A DNA stretch of 64,000 nt from CBFDBF01 sp050291465 (GTDB taxonomy: Bacteria; Pseudomonadota; Gammaproteobacteria; Chromatiales; Chromatiaceae), in NCBI GenBank assembly GCA_050291465.1, contig JBNKJV010000010.1:40169-104168 (forward strand), read 5' to 3'. The notes below the pieces were generated by a model that searched no databases, was not told the origin of the DNA, and saw nothing but the letters and a program-made list of their open reading frames with translations. Of the stretch, positions 1 through 8,833 are shown piece after piece (position 1 is the first letter of the stretch; every line of letters starts with the position of its first letter). Position numbers and translations under genes: made by a program.

Positions 1-34
1 ACTCCCTGTTTCCCGTATGTTACATCAGATCCAA

Positions 35-61
35 ACCCTCGGCCCTGATCCCTTGGCCCTA
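35..61. repeat. Dispersed GGCCCTGATC repeat (family A), copy at the eno stop codon
   Basis: The stretch reads as two GGCCCT blocks around a GATC core and begins exactly at the eno stop codon, which it supplies (TAGGGCC on the minus strand). The same pattern recurs at 4867-4905 over the 3' end of rnhA and, as a shorter arm, at 4737-4765. It looks like a small intergenic repeat of the kind that accumulates at gene ends. No function is inferred. Confidence 0.5.
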
Positions 62-1339
62 AATTTCGAGGGGGAAAGCGCCCTTGCCGGCGTAGACCGC
101 GTCCTCTCCCAACTGATCCTCGATACGCATCAACTGGTTGTACTTGGCCACCCGGTCGGAACGACACAGGGAACCGGTCTTGATCTGCCCGGTGTTGGCG
201 GCCACCACCAGATCGGCAATGGTGGTGTCCTCGGTCTCACCGGAACGGTGGGATACCACCGCCGAGTAGCCCGCATCGTGAGCCATATTGATCGCCTGCA
301 AGGTCTCCGTCAGGGTACCGATCTGATTAAACTTAATCAGGATGGAGTTGGTGATCTTCTGTTCTATACCGCGGGAAAGGATGGCGGTGTTGGTCACGAA
401 CAGGTCGTCACCCACCAGCTGCACCCGGTCCCCCAGTTTCTCCGTCAGGATCTTCCAGCCCTCCCAGTCGCTCTCGTCCATGCCGTCTTCGATGGAGATG
501 ATCGGGTACTTGTCCACCAGGGCAGCCAGGTAATCGGCAAAACCGGCCGCATCAAATTTGCGCCCTTCGGAGGCGAGATCATACATGCCGTCTTTGTAGA
601 ACTCGGAACTGGCCGCGTCCAGTCCCAGATAGATGTCACGTCCGGCGCTGAATCCCGCCTTCTCGATCGCCTCCAGGATCACCTCTACCGCCGCTTCGTT
701 GGAGGGCAGATCCGGGGCGAAGCCACCCTCGTCACCCACCGCCGTATTCAATCCACGGCTGTGGAGCACGCTCTTCAGGGCATGAAACACCTCGGCGCCG
801 TAACGCACCGCCTCTCGGATAGAACCCGCTCCCACAGGCAGAATCATGAACTCCTGAATATCCACGCTGTTGTCGGCATGGGCTCCGCCGTTGATGATAT
901 TCATCATCGGCACCGGCAGGCGATAGGGCCCGGGAGAGAGGTAACGATAGAGCGGCATCGCCTGTTCCTGGGCCGCCGCGTGGGCGGCCGCCAGGGAAAC
1001 CGCAAGGATGGCATTGGCGCCCAGACGTCCCTTATTGTCGGTTCCGTCCAGTTCGATCATCTTGCGGTCCAGTACCTCCTGATCGGTAACATCCATACCG
1101 CTCAGCGCATCGCAGAGTTCCCCGCTGATATTATTGACCGCGTTGAGAACCCCCTTGCCTCCGTAGCGCCCCTTGTCGCCATCCCGGAGTTCCAGCGCCT
1201 CACGCGACCCGGTGGAGGCCCCGGATGGCGCCGCGGCACGCCCGATGGCGCCGTCGGCGGTAATCACATCGGCCTCCACCGTCGGGTTTCCGCGGGAATC
1301 CATAATCTCGCGGCCGCGAATATCAATGATTTCGGACAT
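59..1339 (-). CDS. eno: Enolase
   Basis: Phosphopyruvate hydratase, converting 2-phosphoglycerate to phosphoenolpyruvate in glycolysis and gluconeogenesis; also an RNA degradosome component in some gammaproteobacteria. The 426-residue protein is full length for the family. Visible active-site elements are GDEGGF (general acid E204), metal ligands D241, E284 and D311, the base K336 in ILIKFNQIG, and the loop SHRSGETED near residue 363. It is the last gene of a pyrG-kdsA-eno series, an arrangement common in gammaproteobacteria. About 88 bases carrying a repeat separate it from kdsA, so it may have its own promoter. Confidence 0.99.
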   Translation of the reverse strand: MSEIIDIRGREIMDSRGNPTVEADVITADGAIGRAAAPSGASTGSREALELRDGDKGRYGGKGVLNAVNNISGELCDALSGMDVTDQEVLDRKMIELDGTDNKGRLGANAILAVSLAAAHAAAQEQAMPLYRYLSPGPYRLPVPMMNIINGGAHADNSVDIQEFMILPVGAGSIREAVRYGAEVFHALKSVLHSRGLNTAVGDEGGFAPDLPSNEAAVEVILEAIEKAGFSAGRDIYLGLDAASSEFYKDGMYDLASEGRKFDAAGFADYLAALVDKYPIISIEDGMDESDWEGWKILTEKLGDRVQLVGDDLFVTNTAILSRGIEQKITNSILIKFNQIGTLTETLQAINMAHDAGYSAVVSHRSGETEDTTIADLVVAANTGQIKTGSLCRSDRVAKYNQLMRIEDQLGEDAVYAGKGAFPLEI

Positions 1340-1355
1340 CTTTGGTCTCCTTGGT

Positions 1356-1449
1356 AGTGATCAGTTACCAGTTTTCAGTTATCAGTGTTTAAGGTTGAAG
1401 TGACCGACAACCGCTAACTGATAACTGTTAACTGATAACTGTTAACTGA
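1356..1449. repeat. Inverted/tandem AACTGATAACTG repeat (family B)
   Basis: Between kdsA and eno, one arm (1356-1387, GATCAGTTACCAGTTTTC then AGTTATCAGTG) is the approximate reverse complement of a second arm at 1414-1449. The second arm is a 14-base unit TAACTGATAACTGT present twice plus a half copy. The element runs over the kdsA stop codon, so the last codons of kdsA (about QLTVIS) are written by the repeat. It resembles the small non-coding inverted repeats common in bacterial genomes. Confidence 0.6.
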
Positions 1450-2273
1450 CTTTCAACAAACCCCCTGGCCTTCACCGTCTTATCCAGTTCAACCAGGGTC
1501 TCGAGAAGCTCCCGCAACCGTTCCAGCGGCCAGGAGTTGGGTCCGTCACAAAGGGCTTTTTCAGGGTCCGGGTGGGTTTCCATAAACAGACCGGAAATAC
1601 CGGCCGCCACCGCGGCCCGCGCCAGAACCGGGACAAACTCCCGCTGCCCCCCGGAACGATCTCCCTGACCGCCGGGTAACTGTACGGAATGGGTGGCATC
1701 GAAAACCACCGGACAACCGGTATCCCGCAATACGGCCAGGGAACGCATATCGGATATCAGGTTATTGTAACCAAAGGAGGCCCCACGCTCGCAGACCATG
1801 ATCTGCTCGTTGCCGGCAGCCCGCGCTTTTTCCACTACCCGCTGCATATCCCAGGGGGCGAGAAACTGCCCTTTCTTGAGATTTACCGGACGTCCCTGGG
1901 AGGCCACCGCCTGTATGAAGTTGGTTTGGCGGCAAAGCAGTGCCGGCGTCTGTAGTACATCGACGACACTGGCCACCTCTGCCAGCGGCGTGTCTTCGTG
2001 TACATCAGTCAATACCGGTACGCCGACCTGCTTCCGCACCTTCTCCAGGATATACAACCCCTCTTCGGCGCCGGGACCGCGAAAGCTCTGCGCGGAAGAA
2101 CGATTGGCCTTGTCGAAAGAGGATTTATAGATGAAGGATATACCGACCTGTTCGGCGATCTCTTTCAGGCTGCCGGCGGTATCCAGGGCCAGTTGTTCAC
2201 TTTCGATCACGCACGGGCCGGCAATGAGAAACAGCGGACGATCCAGTCCTATCCGAAACCCGCAGAGATTCAT
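1428..2273 (-). CDS. kdsA: 3-deoxy-D-manno-octulosonate 8-phosphate (KDO8P) synthase
   Basis: Condenses phosphoenolpyruvate with arabinose 5-phosphate to make KDO 8-phosphate, the precursor of the inner-core sugar of lipopolysaccharide; cytosolic. The 281-residue length is typical. Conserved stretches include the N-terminal AGPCVIES, YKSSFDKANRSS, DVHEDTPL, RQTNFIQA, NLKKGQFLAPWDM, FDATHSVQ and the C-terminal ETHPDPEKALCDGPNSWPL. The ATG overlaps the pyrG stop by four bases (ATGA), indicating translational coupling. The last few residues come from an inserted repeat, which should be tolerated because the catalytic barrel is complete. Confidence 0.98.
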   Translation of the reverse strand: MNLCGFRIGLDRPLFLIAGPCVIESEQLALDTAGSLKEIAEQVGISFIYKSSFDKANRSSAQSFRGPGAEEGLYILEKVRKQVGVPVLTDVHEDTPLAEVASVVDVLQTPALLCRQTNFIQAVASQGRPVNLKKGQFLAPWDMQRVVEKARAAGNEQIMVCERGASFGYNNLISDMRSLAVLRDTGCPVVFDATHSVQLPGGQGDRSGGQREFVPVLARAAVAAGISGLFMETHPDPEKALCDGPNSWPLERLRELLETLVELDKTVKARGFVESQLTVIS

Positions 2274-3916
2274 ATCGCTTCCGCCGTTTCCTTTTCCTGC
2301 TGGTGGCCGCGGGCGGCCCTGATGAACCCGGTAAACAAGGGGTGGCCATCCCTCGGGGTGGAGGTGAATTCCGGATGGAACTGACAGGCCACAAACCAGG
2401 GATGGTCGGGTATTTCCACCATTTCCACCAGCCTGCCGTCGGTGGATCGGCCGGAGACCCGTAGTCCCGCCTTTTCCAGGGTCTCGAGATAGGTGTTATT
2501 GAACTCATAACGGTGGCGATGGCGCTCCACGATAACCTCCCTGGCATAGAGTTCGCGTGCCACACTACCCTCCGCCAACCGACACTCCTGCCCCCCCAGA
2601 CGCATGGTACCGCCCAGGTCGGAATCCTCGCTACGAACCTCGACATTACCGTCCGCGTCCAACCATTCGGTAATCAACGCTATAACCGGATGCGGGGAAT
2701 TCTTGTCGAATTCCGTACTCTGCGCCCCCTCGAGTCCGGCCACGTTACGGGCAAACTCGATCACCGCCACCTGCATCCCGAGACAGATCCCGAGGTAGGG
2801 TATACCGTTCTCCCGGGCATATCGGACCGCCGCGATCTTGCCTTCCACCCCCCGCTCCCCGAAACCGCCCGGGACCAGGATGGCGTCCATTCCATAGAGT
2901 CGTTCCACTCCTTCCGCTTCGATCTCTTCCGAATCGATATACTCGATATTGACCTGGGTGCGGGTGTGAATACCGGCGTGTATCAAAGCTTCGGAAAGAC
3001 TCTTATAGGCCTCGGTAAGGTGCATGTACTTGCCGACCATGGCGACACACACTTCGCCGTCCGGTTTTTCCAATCCGTCGATAACACTGCGCCACTCGCT
3101 CAGATCCGCGGCCGGCACGTCGAGTCCCAGGTGATGAACCACGATTTCATCCAGGTACTGCTCGTGTAACAACAGGGGGATACGATAGATGTTGTCCGCA
3201 TCCACCGCGGAGATGACCGCCTGATCCGGAACATTGGTGAACAGGGCGATCTTTTTCCGCTCCCCGTCCGGCAGCGGACGATCGGCGCGGCACAGCAGCA
3301 CATCCGGCTGGATACCGATGGAGCGTAGTTCCTTCACCGAGTGCTGGGTCGGCTTGGTCTTGATCTCCTTGGAGGTGGAGATATAGGGAACCAGCGTGAG
3401 ATGCATGAACAGGGTGTTGTCGTGGCCCAGCTCCACACCCATCTGCCGGATCGCCTCCAGAAACGGCAGGGACTCGATGTCACCCACGGTTCCGCCGATC
3501 TCCACCAGGGTCACGTCGGCATCATCGGCCCCCAGCAGAACGCTCTCCTTGATCTCGTTGGTGATATGGGGGATCACCTGGACCGTACCGCCCAGATAAT
3601 CTCCGCGCCGCTCCTTGCGGATAACGTTCTCGTAGATCTGCCCGGTGGTGAAGTTATTGTTCCGCCCCATGGTGGCGCGGACAAAACGCTCATAATGGCC
3701 CAGGTCCAGATCGGTCTCCGCCCCATCCTCGGTAACGAATACCTCGCCGTGCTGGAACGGGCTCATGGTGCCTGGATCCACGTTGATATAGGGATCCAGC
3801 TTGATCATGGTGACTTTTAGGCCCCTGGCCTCCAGTAGGGCACCCAAGGATGCGGAGGCGATGCCCTTCCCAAGGGAAGAGACCACACCGCCCGTGATAA
3901 ATATGAATTTGCTCAT
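2270..3916 (-). CDS. pyrG: CTP synthase
   Basis: Makes CTP from UTP, ATP and glutamine, the last step of pyrimidine ribonucleotide synthesis. The protein is full length (548 aa). The N-terminal amidoligase domain starts FIFITGGVVSSLGKGI and contains KLDPYINVDPGTMSPF and HGEVFVTEDGAETDLDLGHY. The C-terminal class I glutamine amidotransferase domain shows the nucleophile cysteine in GICLGMQ and the His/Glu pair in FHPEFTS. It is the first gene of the pyrG-kdsA-eno series and overlaps kdsA by four bases. Confidence 0.99.
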   Translation of the reverse strand: MSKFIFITGGVVSSLGKGIASASLGALLEARGLKVTMIKLDPYINVDPGTMSPFQHGEVFVTEDGAETDLDLGHYERFVRATMGRNNNFTTGQIYENVIRKERRGDYLGGTVQVIPHITNEIKESVLLGADDADVTLVEIGGTVGDIESLPFLEAIRQMGVELGHDNTLFMHLTLVPYISTSKEIKTKPTQHSVKELRSIGIQPDVLLCRADRPLPDGERKKIALFTNVPDQAVISAVDADNIYRIPLLLHEQYLDEIVVHHLGLDVPAADLSEWRSVIDGLEKPDGEVCVAMVGKYMHLTEAYKSLSEALIHAGIHTRTQVNIEYIDSEEIEAEGVERLYGMDAILVPGGFGERGVEGKIAAVRYARENGIPYLGICLGMQVAVIEFARNVAGLEGAQSTEFDKNSPHPVIALITEWLDADGNVEVRSEDSDLGGTMRLGGQECRLAEGSVARELYAREVIVERHRHRYEFNNTYLETLEKAGLRVSGRSTDGRLVEMVEIPDHPWFVACQFHPEFTSTPRDGHPLFTGFIRAARGHQQEKETAEAI

Positions 3917-4002
3917 GAAGCCTGCTTGAAAATGGTGATGAACCGGACGGGATTACAAGGTACCAGAACCATCCGGATTCCACAACGGACCCCGCGTTTT
4001 CT

Positions 4003-4731
4003 TCACCCCCCGGACTCCCCGTCGCCCCGGGAACGCCATAACGCGGTACCGCTTGCCTGTTCAATGGCATCCAGACTGGAACTATGGGCCTGCAGCTCCG
4101 CCTCACTTGCCCGTATCACCCGCAAACCTGGGCGATCGCCCGCAAGCCTGCGGACCGGGTGTTCCTCGACGCCCGCGATCCCCCCGGAAAAACCGTCCAG
4201 CTTCAGGGCGGCCTGACCACCGGTCATGGCCAGATAAACATCCGCCAGGATCTCCGCGTCAAGCAGCGCACCATGCAACTCCCGATGACTGTTATCGATT
4301 TCGTACCGCTTACATAGTGCATCCAGGCTGTTGCGCTGCCCCGGGTGCATCTTTTTCGCCATTACCAGGGTATCGGTAACGGTGCAGTAGTCTGCGAGTC
4401 GCTGCCAGTCGCCGCCCAGTCTGGACAATTCGTAATTAATGAACCCCACATCAAAGGGAGCGTTATGGATAATCAGCTCCGCTCCCCTGACATATTCGAT
4501 GAAATCCGCGGCGATATCCCCGAATCTGGGCCTGTCCGCAAGGAACTCGTTGGTTATACCGTGTACCTCGATCGCCGCATCGTCGATTTCCCGATCCGGC
4601 TGCAGGTACTGATGAAAATTGTTACCGGTCAGGCGCCGATCGATCTGCTCCACGCAACCGATCTCAATGATGCGGTGCCCCTGCTCCGGCTCCAGGCCGG
4701 TGGTTTCCGTGTCTAGAATAATCTGACGCAT
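4003..4731 (-). CDS. dnaQ: DNA polymerase III epsilon subunit (proofreading exonuclease)
   Basis: 3'-5' exonuclease of the replicative polymerase core. The DEDDh signature is visible: LDTETTG at the N-terminus, the second motif HNAPFDVGFINYEL, and the third motif HGALLDAEILADVYLAM with its histidine. A longer reading frame reaches 4785, but the ATG at 4731 begins MRQIILDTETTG, as in characterised DnaQ proteins, and the extra 18 codons derive from a repeat; I therefore use 4731 (242 aa). It lies downstream of rnhA, the usual gammaproteobacterial rnhA-dnaQ pairing, here in the same orientation instead of divergent as in E. coli. Confidence 0.96.
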   Translation of the reverse strand: MRQIILDTETTGLEPEQGHRIIEIGCVEQIDRRLTGNNFHQYLQPDREIDDAAIEVHGITNEFLADRPRFGDIAADFIEYVRGAELIIHNAPFDVGFINYELSRLGGDWQRLADYCTVTDTLVMAKKMHPGQRNSLDALCKRYEIDNSHRELHGALLDAEILADVYLAMTGGQAALKLDGFSGGIAGVEEHPVRRLAGDRPGLRVIRASEAELQAHSSSLDAIEQASGTALWRSRGDGESGG

Positions 4732-4736
4732 GTTTT

Positions 4737-4905
4737 CTAGGTTCCAGGATCCAGGGCCAAGCGCCGAGAAAAAATCTCTAGGCAATATCTGATCAAAACC
4801 ACTTCTCCAAAATTCAGCAGGACGGCAAATTACAGAATAAACCGGTGCTTCCCAATTTTCAGCTTTTCCGTTCCCTTGGCCCCTGGCCCTGATCGCTCGG
4901 CCCTA
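4737..4905. repeat. Family A repeat with inverted arms between dnaQ and rnhA
   Basis: An arm at 4737-4765 (CTAGGTTCCAGGATCC then AGGGCCAAG) and an opposed arm at 4867-4905 (CCTTGGCCCCTGGCCCTG then ATCGCTCGGCCCTAG) frame about 100 bases with no gene. The right arm overlaps the end of rnhA, encoding the atypical tail ELGPSDQGQGPRERKS. It is the same family as the copy at 35-61. Confidence 0.5.
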
Positions 4906-5335
4906 GCTCATCGATCCCCTTATTGGCCAGCCGGTCCGCCAGTTCGTTCTCCGGGTGGCCGCTGTGGCCCTTCACCCAGGCCCATTCCACCTGGTGCCGC
5001 CCCACCTCCCGGTCGAGCAGACGCCAGAGGTCATCATTCTTGACCGGCTTCTTATTCGCCGTCTTCCATCCGTTGCGTTTCCAGTTGTGGATCCATGCGG
5101 TAATACCGTTTTTCACATACTGGGAATCGGTGGTAATCCGCACCTTGGAGGATCTGTTCAGCGCTCGCAGCCCCTGGATCACCGCCAGCAGTTCCATCCT
5201 GTTATTGGTGGTCTCCCGCTCCCCCCCATACAGCTGCTTTTCCCTGCCGCGATACCTCAGCAACACGCCCCAGCCACCCGGGCCCGGGTTCCCGCGACAG
5301 GCACCGTCGGTAAAGATCTCGACCCGATCAGACAC
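4859..5335 (-). CDS. rnhA: Ribonuclease HI
   Basis: Degrades the RNA strand of RNA-DNA hybrids, including R-loops and primers. The 158-residue protein has the family order: FTDGACRGNPGPGGWG (first Asp), TNNRMELLAVI (Glu), TTDSQYVKNGI (second Asp), the basic protrusion region around WKRNGWKTANKKPVKN, and VKGHSGHPENELADRLAN (His loop and last Asp). The final dozen residues are not conserved and are encoded by a dispersed repeat. The start overlaps the end of the upstream methyltransferase gene by eight bases, so the two are probably cotranscribed. Confidence 0.98.
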   Translation of the reverse strand: MSDRVEIFTDGACRGNPGPGGWGVLLRYRGREKQLYGGERETTNNRMELLAVIQGLRALNRSSKVRITTDSQYVKNGITAWIHNWKRNGWKTANKKPVKNDDLWRLLDREVGRHQVEWAWVKGHSGHPENELADRLANKGIDELGPSDQGQGPRERKS

Positions 5336-6104
5336 CGGAAGTACTCCTGGTACTCGGTTCGATCACGCCCCCGGCAAACACGCTTCGCCTCTTTTTCCAT
5401 TTAGGATCCACCGGGGTCAGGGTTGAAACCCGCCGCACCGCCTGCATGACATAGCCGTTGCAAAGGGCCGGCCAGAATCGCCGACCCAACCGTTCCAGCA
5501 GCTCCAGATTACTCATGACAGTCTCGTTGTGCAGGGGCGGTCTGAACATCAGCGGCTCGGTAACCTCCACTTCAAATCCCAGAAGAGACAACCAGTCGTT
5601 CAGCCGTCTCTGGGAAACAAACTGCGCACACCAGGGGACCCTCCCCGTTCGTCCTAAAAGAAGCTTCCACACCCCCCATATACCCCATGGATCGAGACCG
5701 AAAACGATCACCCGCCCCTCCGGGATCAGTATCCGCTCCACCTCTCTCAGGAGCTGGTGGGGATCAGCCACGAAATCCAGGGTATGGGGGAGGAGCACCA
5801 CGTCCACAGAGTCTGTGGCGATGGGCAAACGCAGGAAATCGGCCTGGATATCCGCGGAAACCGTAGACCTCTGTCCCGGCGGGTCCAGCAGCAGATGGTT
5901 GCGAATCCTGCTGACCTGACGAATTCGATCACTGATCTTCCCCAGACCAAGTTGTATCAGGTAATACCCGAACAGATCCGGCAACAGGCGTTCGAGCGCG
6001 GTAATCTCCTGTTCGAGAAGATATTTTCCCGGTAATTCGTCCGTCCACTGTTCCAATCGACGGCAGACATTGGACTCAGATCTGCAAAAAGGATCACGTT
6101 TCAT
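5328..6104 (-). CDS. Methyltransferase-like protein (type 11, YafS-like)
   Basis: Class I SAM-dependent methyltransferase fold by pattern and by position beside rnhA-dnaQ, where many gammaproteobacteria carry a gene of this type. Residues about 85-150 show LRLPIATDSVDVVLLPHTLDF followed by HQLLREVERILIPEGRVIVFG, the motif II/III region of methyltransferase type 11. The motif I glycine loop (normally DxGxG) is not recognisable: the equivalent stretch reads LLLDPPGQ. SAM binding may therefore be altered or lost. The substrate is unknown. It overlaps rnhA by eight bases and is divergent from mltD. Confidence 0.8.
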   Translation of the reverse strand: MKRDPFCRSESNVCRRLEQWTDELPGKYLLEQEITALERLLPDLFGYYLIQLGLGKISDRIRQVSRIRNHLLLDPPGQRSTVSADIQADFLRLPIATDSVDVVLLPHTLDFVADPHQLLREVERILIPEGRVIVFGLDPWGIWGVWKLLLGRTGRVPWCAQFVSQRRLNDWLSLLGFEVEVTEPLMFRPPLHNETVMSNLELLERLGRRFWPALCNGYVMQAVRRVSTLTPVDPKWKKRRSVFAGGVIEPSTRSTSGV

Positions 6105-6250
6105 AGCTTAGGGGAAGCATACCTTCTTCTACTTATCGCGTCATGACGTCTACCTTAGAAAATGTGGGTCCTGGAAAAAGGATTGTTGCTCCAGTATAGT
6201 TTCAGGGTTTGTTTATCCCGTCACAGGACGCGCTCGAAGGCACACCCCCC

Positions 6251-7900
6251 ATGTCGGTCAAGAAACAGTTCATTTACATCACCCTCACCCTGTGCGCCGT
6301 AATAGCCCTCTCGGGATGCAATGCTCATCTCCCTGTGAGTGCTACCGGCACCACCGCCGCCAAGGAGGATGATTCTGCCGTCAGCGGGACTTCAATGACG
6401 GAACCCCGGCTGAGTGAGCAAGCGGCGCCGTCCGGATTCAATCCCTTTGCAACCGCTCCGGCGGGACACACGGTCTGGAACCGGATCCGTGGGGGATTCG
6501 TGCTCTCAGTCCCCGAGCATCCCCGTGTCGCCCGGGAGATCGAATGGTTCGAGCAGCACCAGGAGTACCTGATCAGGCTTCAGGACCGGGCCAAACCCTA
6601 TATTTATCACATTGCAGCGGAGGTTGAGCAACGGGGTATGCCGATGGAGCTGGCACTGCTGCCGGCGGTTGAGAGCGCCTATCAACCCTTTGCCTACTCC
6701 CATGGCCGAGCGGCCGGCCTCTGGCAGTTCATCCCTGCCACCGGCAAAAGATACGGCCTGAAACAGAACTGGTGGTACGACGGCCGTCGGGACGTGGTTG
6801 CCGCTACCAACGCGGCTCTCGACCACCTGGAAGCCCTTAACCGGGAATTCGATGGAGACTGGGAACTCGCGCTGGCCGCATACAATGCCGGTTCCGGAAA
6901 CGTCCATCGTGCCATTAGGAAAAATCGGAAAAAAGGCAAACCCACCGATTTCTGGTCGCTGGATCTCCCGCGGGAAACCCGCAGCTACGTACCGCGTCTG
7001 CTGGCCCTCTGCGCCGTACTGAGTGATCCGGAAGGTCATGGACTGCAGCCCCTGCTGCCGGTGGCCGACCAGCCCTATTTCACCCTGGTCGATATCGAGT
7101 CCCAGCTCGACCTGGCGCTGGCCGCGGACATGGCCGACCTGGAACTGGATGACCTCTACCGTCTCAATCCCGGCTTCAACCGCTGGGCGACGGACCCGGA
7201 CGGTCCACATCGCCTCTCAATCCCGGTGGAGAATGCGGAACTGTTCAAACAGAAGCTGGCGGAACTTGATCCGGGCAAGCGGGTCAGCTGGAAACGCTAC
7301 AAAATCAAAAGCGGCGACAATCTAGGCGCCATCGCGAGAAAACACGGCACCACCGTCTCCCTGCTGCGCCAGGTAAACAAAATAAGGGGCACGAACATCC
7401 GGGCCGGAAGACACTTGCTGATCCCGGTTGCCACCAAGCAACTCGATCAATACGTAATGAGCGCGGACCAGCGCAAGGAAAAGATTCAGAACACCAAACA
7501 CAATGGCGAGCGGATACTGCACACGGTACGACAGGGGGAAACCCTGTGGGGAATCGCGCGCAAGTACGATGTGGGCCACCGCAGCCTGGCCAAATGGAAC
7601 GCCATGGCTCCCCGGGATACCCTGCGACCGGGTCAGGAACTGGTGATCTGGGTAAAAAAGAATACCCAGGCGTCGCGGACCGAGCCGCAGCAACTGCCCA
7701 TCGATACCGGCGTGCGGCCCCCGGGCAGTCGCAGTACCGTCCGCTACCGGGTACGCAAGGGAGATTCCCTGGCAAAAATCGCGCAAAGGTTTAATGTCAA
7801 AATCGCCGACCTGAAGCGCTGGAACTCGCTCCCCGGGAAGTACCTGCAACCGGGCCAGAAAATCAAACTCTACGTCGACGTAACAGCTCAAACCCTCTGA
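6251..7900 (+). CDS. mltD: Membrane-bound lytic murein transglycosylase D
   Basis: Outer-membrane lipoprotein that cleaves the MurNAc-GlcNAc bond of peptidoglycan with formation of 1,6-anhydro ends. I start at the ATG at 6251 because it gives a lipoprotein signal peptide ending in LSGC; a longer frame from 6209 adds 14 unconvincing residues. The SLT domain carries the catalytic glutamate in LLPAVESAY, followed by GLWQFIPATGKRYGL and LAAYNAGSGNV. Three LysM repeats follow, beginning at KRYKIKSGDNLG, ILHTVRQGETLW and VRYRVRKGDSLA, and the protein ends shortly after the third. It is divergent from the methyltransferase-rnhA-dnaQ group. Confidence 0.96.
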   Translation: MSVKKQFIYITLTLCAVIALSGCNAHLPVSATGTTAAKEDDSAVSGTSMTEPRLSEQAAPSGFNPFATAPAGHTVWNRIRGGFVLSVPEHPRVAREIEWFEQHQEYLIRLQDRAKPYIYHIAAEVEQRGMPMELALLPAVESAYQPFAYSHGRAAGLWQFIPATGKRYGLKQNWWYDGRRDVVAATNAALDHLEALNREFDGDWELALAAYNAGSGNVHRAIRKNRKKGKPTDFWSLDLPRETRSYVPRLLALCAVLSDPEGHGLQPLLPVADQPYFTLVDIESQLDLALAADMADLELDDLYRLNPGFNRWATDPDGPHRLSIPVENAELFKQKLAELDPGKRVSWKRYKIKSGDNLGAIARKHGTTVSLLRQVNKIRGTNIRAGRHLLIPVATKQLDQYVMSADQRKEKIQNTKHNGERILHTVRQGETLWGIARKYDVGHRSLAKWNAMAPRDTLRPGQELVIWVKKNTQASRTEPQQLPIDTGVRPPGSRSTVRYRVRKGDSLAKIAQRFNVKIADLKRWNSLPGKYLQPGQKIKLYVDVTAQTL

Positions 7901-8113
7901 TCGACCAGGGGTTTCCCCACCTTTTCCATGGTCATTGCACCTGCGATAACATTCTTGCAGGGCGGCACACAGTTGGCGCGTGAAGCCAATCACAGATGCC
8001 ATTTCCATTCCTTGCCGAATAGCCCTATTCTGCTTCACTCAAGGTAGCACCGTTGAAGAATTGGATTCCCGGTGGAGAATTTTCCTTATCAGGATGTCTA
8101 AGGCTTGAGTGAC

Positions 8114-8833
8114 ATGTTTACCTTATTAAGAAATCGTCAGCAGCTTAAAGAAACCTCGCGGGAGAGGCACGTTAGGATGAAAAAAAGCGACGTAAAAGCC
8201 GTTATAGGGGGAAAATTACAAAGGTTGCAGCAGAAGCAGGCCCTGCTGGAAGAGGCATGGAAAAAGACCGGCAACCCGGATCTGATGCATTTCTTCATCG
8301 ATATTATTCCTAACCTGTTGCGGGCGGAACGCTGTTCGATCTTTATTCTGGATCCGAAGAGTTCCAGCGTCTGGCTTCACTGTGGCACCGATCTGGAGGA
8401 ACGGCAGGTCAAGGTTCCCCGCAGCAACTCCATTGTCGGAAGCGTTATCTCCTCCGGTGAATACGTGGTGCGATACAACATCGATAACAGTGCGGGCGCT
8501 CATGAAAGGGTGGACCTGCAGACCGGTTTCACCACCAAGAACATTCTTTGTGTCCCCATACACAACGTCGCCGGAAACAAGGTGGTGGGGGCGCTTCAGG
8601 TACTGAACAAGCGGGGTGATAAAGAGTTTACGGAAGAAGACATCGAGCTCCTGAATCGCTTCGCCTTTCACCTGCAAATGAATATCGAAAGCGTATTCCT
8701 GCGGCAGGAGATCAGTCGCCTATCAGAAGAGATGGGCAAAAAGATCAAAAAACTCCAAAACCTCATGATCCGTCACGGTATCGAACCTCCGACCGGCGGC
8801 GATCAGAACGAATTCTATTACAAGGATCACTAA
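8114..8833 (+). CDS. GAF-domain protein
   Basis: About 239 residues. After a basic amphipathic N-terminus, residues about 55-205 form a GAF domain: IIPNLLRAERCSIFILD, VPRSNSIVGSVISSGEYV, TKNILCVPIHN, VVGALQVLNKRG and FTEEDIELLNRFAFHLQ. GAF domains bind small ligands or cyclic nucleotides; no output domain follows, only a coiled C-terminal tail, so it may act by protein contact. The start is uncertain: ATG 8114 is chosen, TTG 8105 and ATG 8177 (with GTTAGG just upstream) are alternatives. The stop overlaps the convergent ABC gene by four bases, so no terminator fits between them. Confidence 0.85.
   Translation: MFTLLRNRQQLKETSRERHVRMKKSDVKAVIGGKLQRLQQKQALLEEAWKKTGNPDLMHFFIDIIPNLLRAERCSIFILDPKSSSVWLHCGTDLEERQVKVPRSNSIVGSVISSGEYVVRYNIDNSAGAHERVDLQTGFTTKNILCVPIHNVAGNKVVGALQVLNKRGDKEFTEEDIELLNRFAFHLQMNIESVFLRQEISRLSEEMGKKIKKLQNLMIRHGIEPPTGGDQNEFYYKDH

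Noticed and set aside
17..1357. Long plus-strand open frame across eno
   Set aside because: It is antisense to a full-length enolase and shows no family resemblance.
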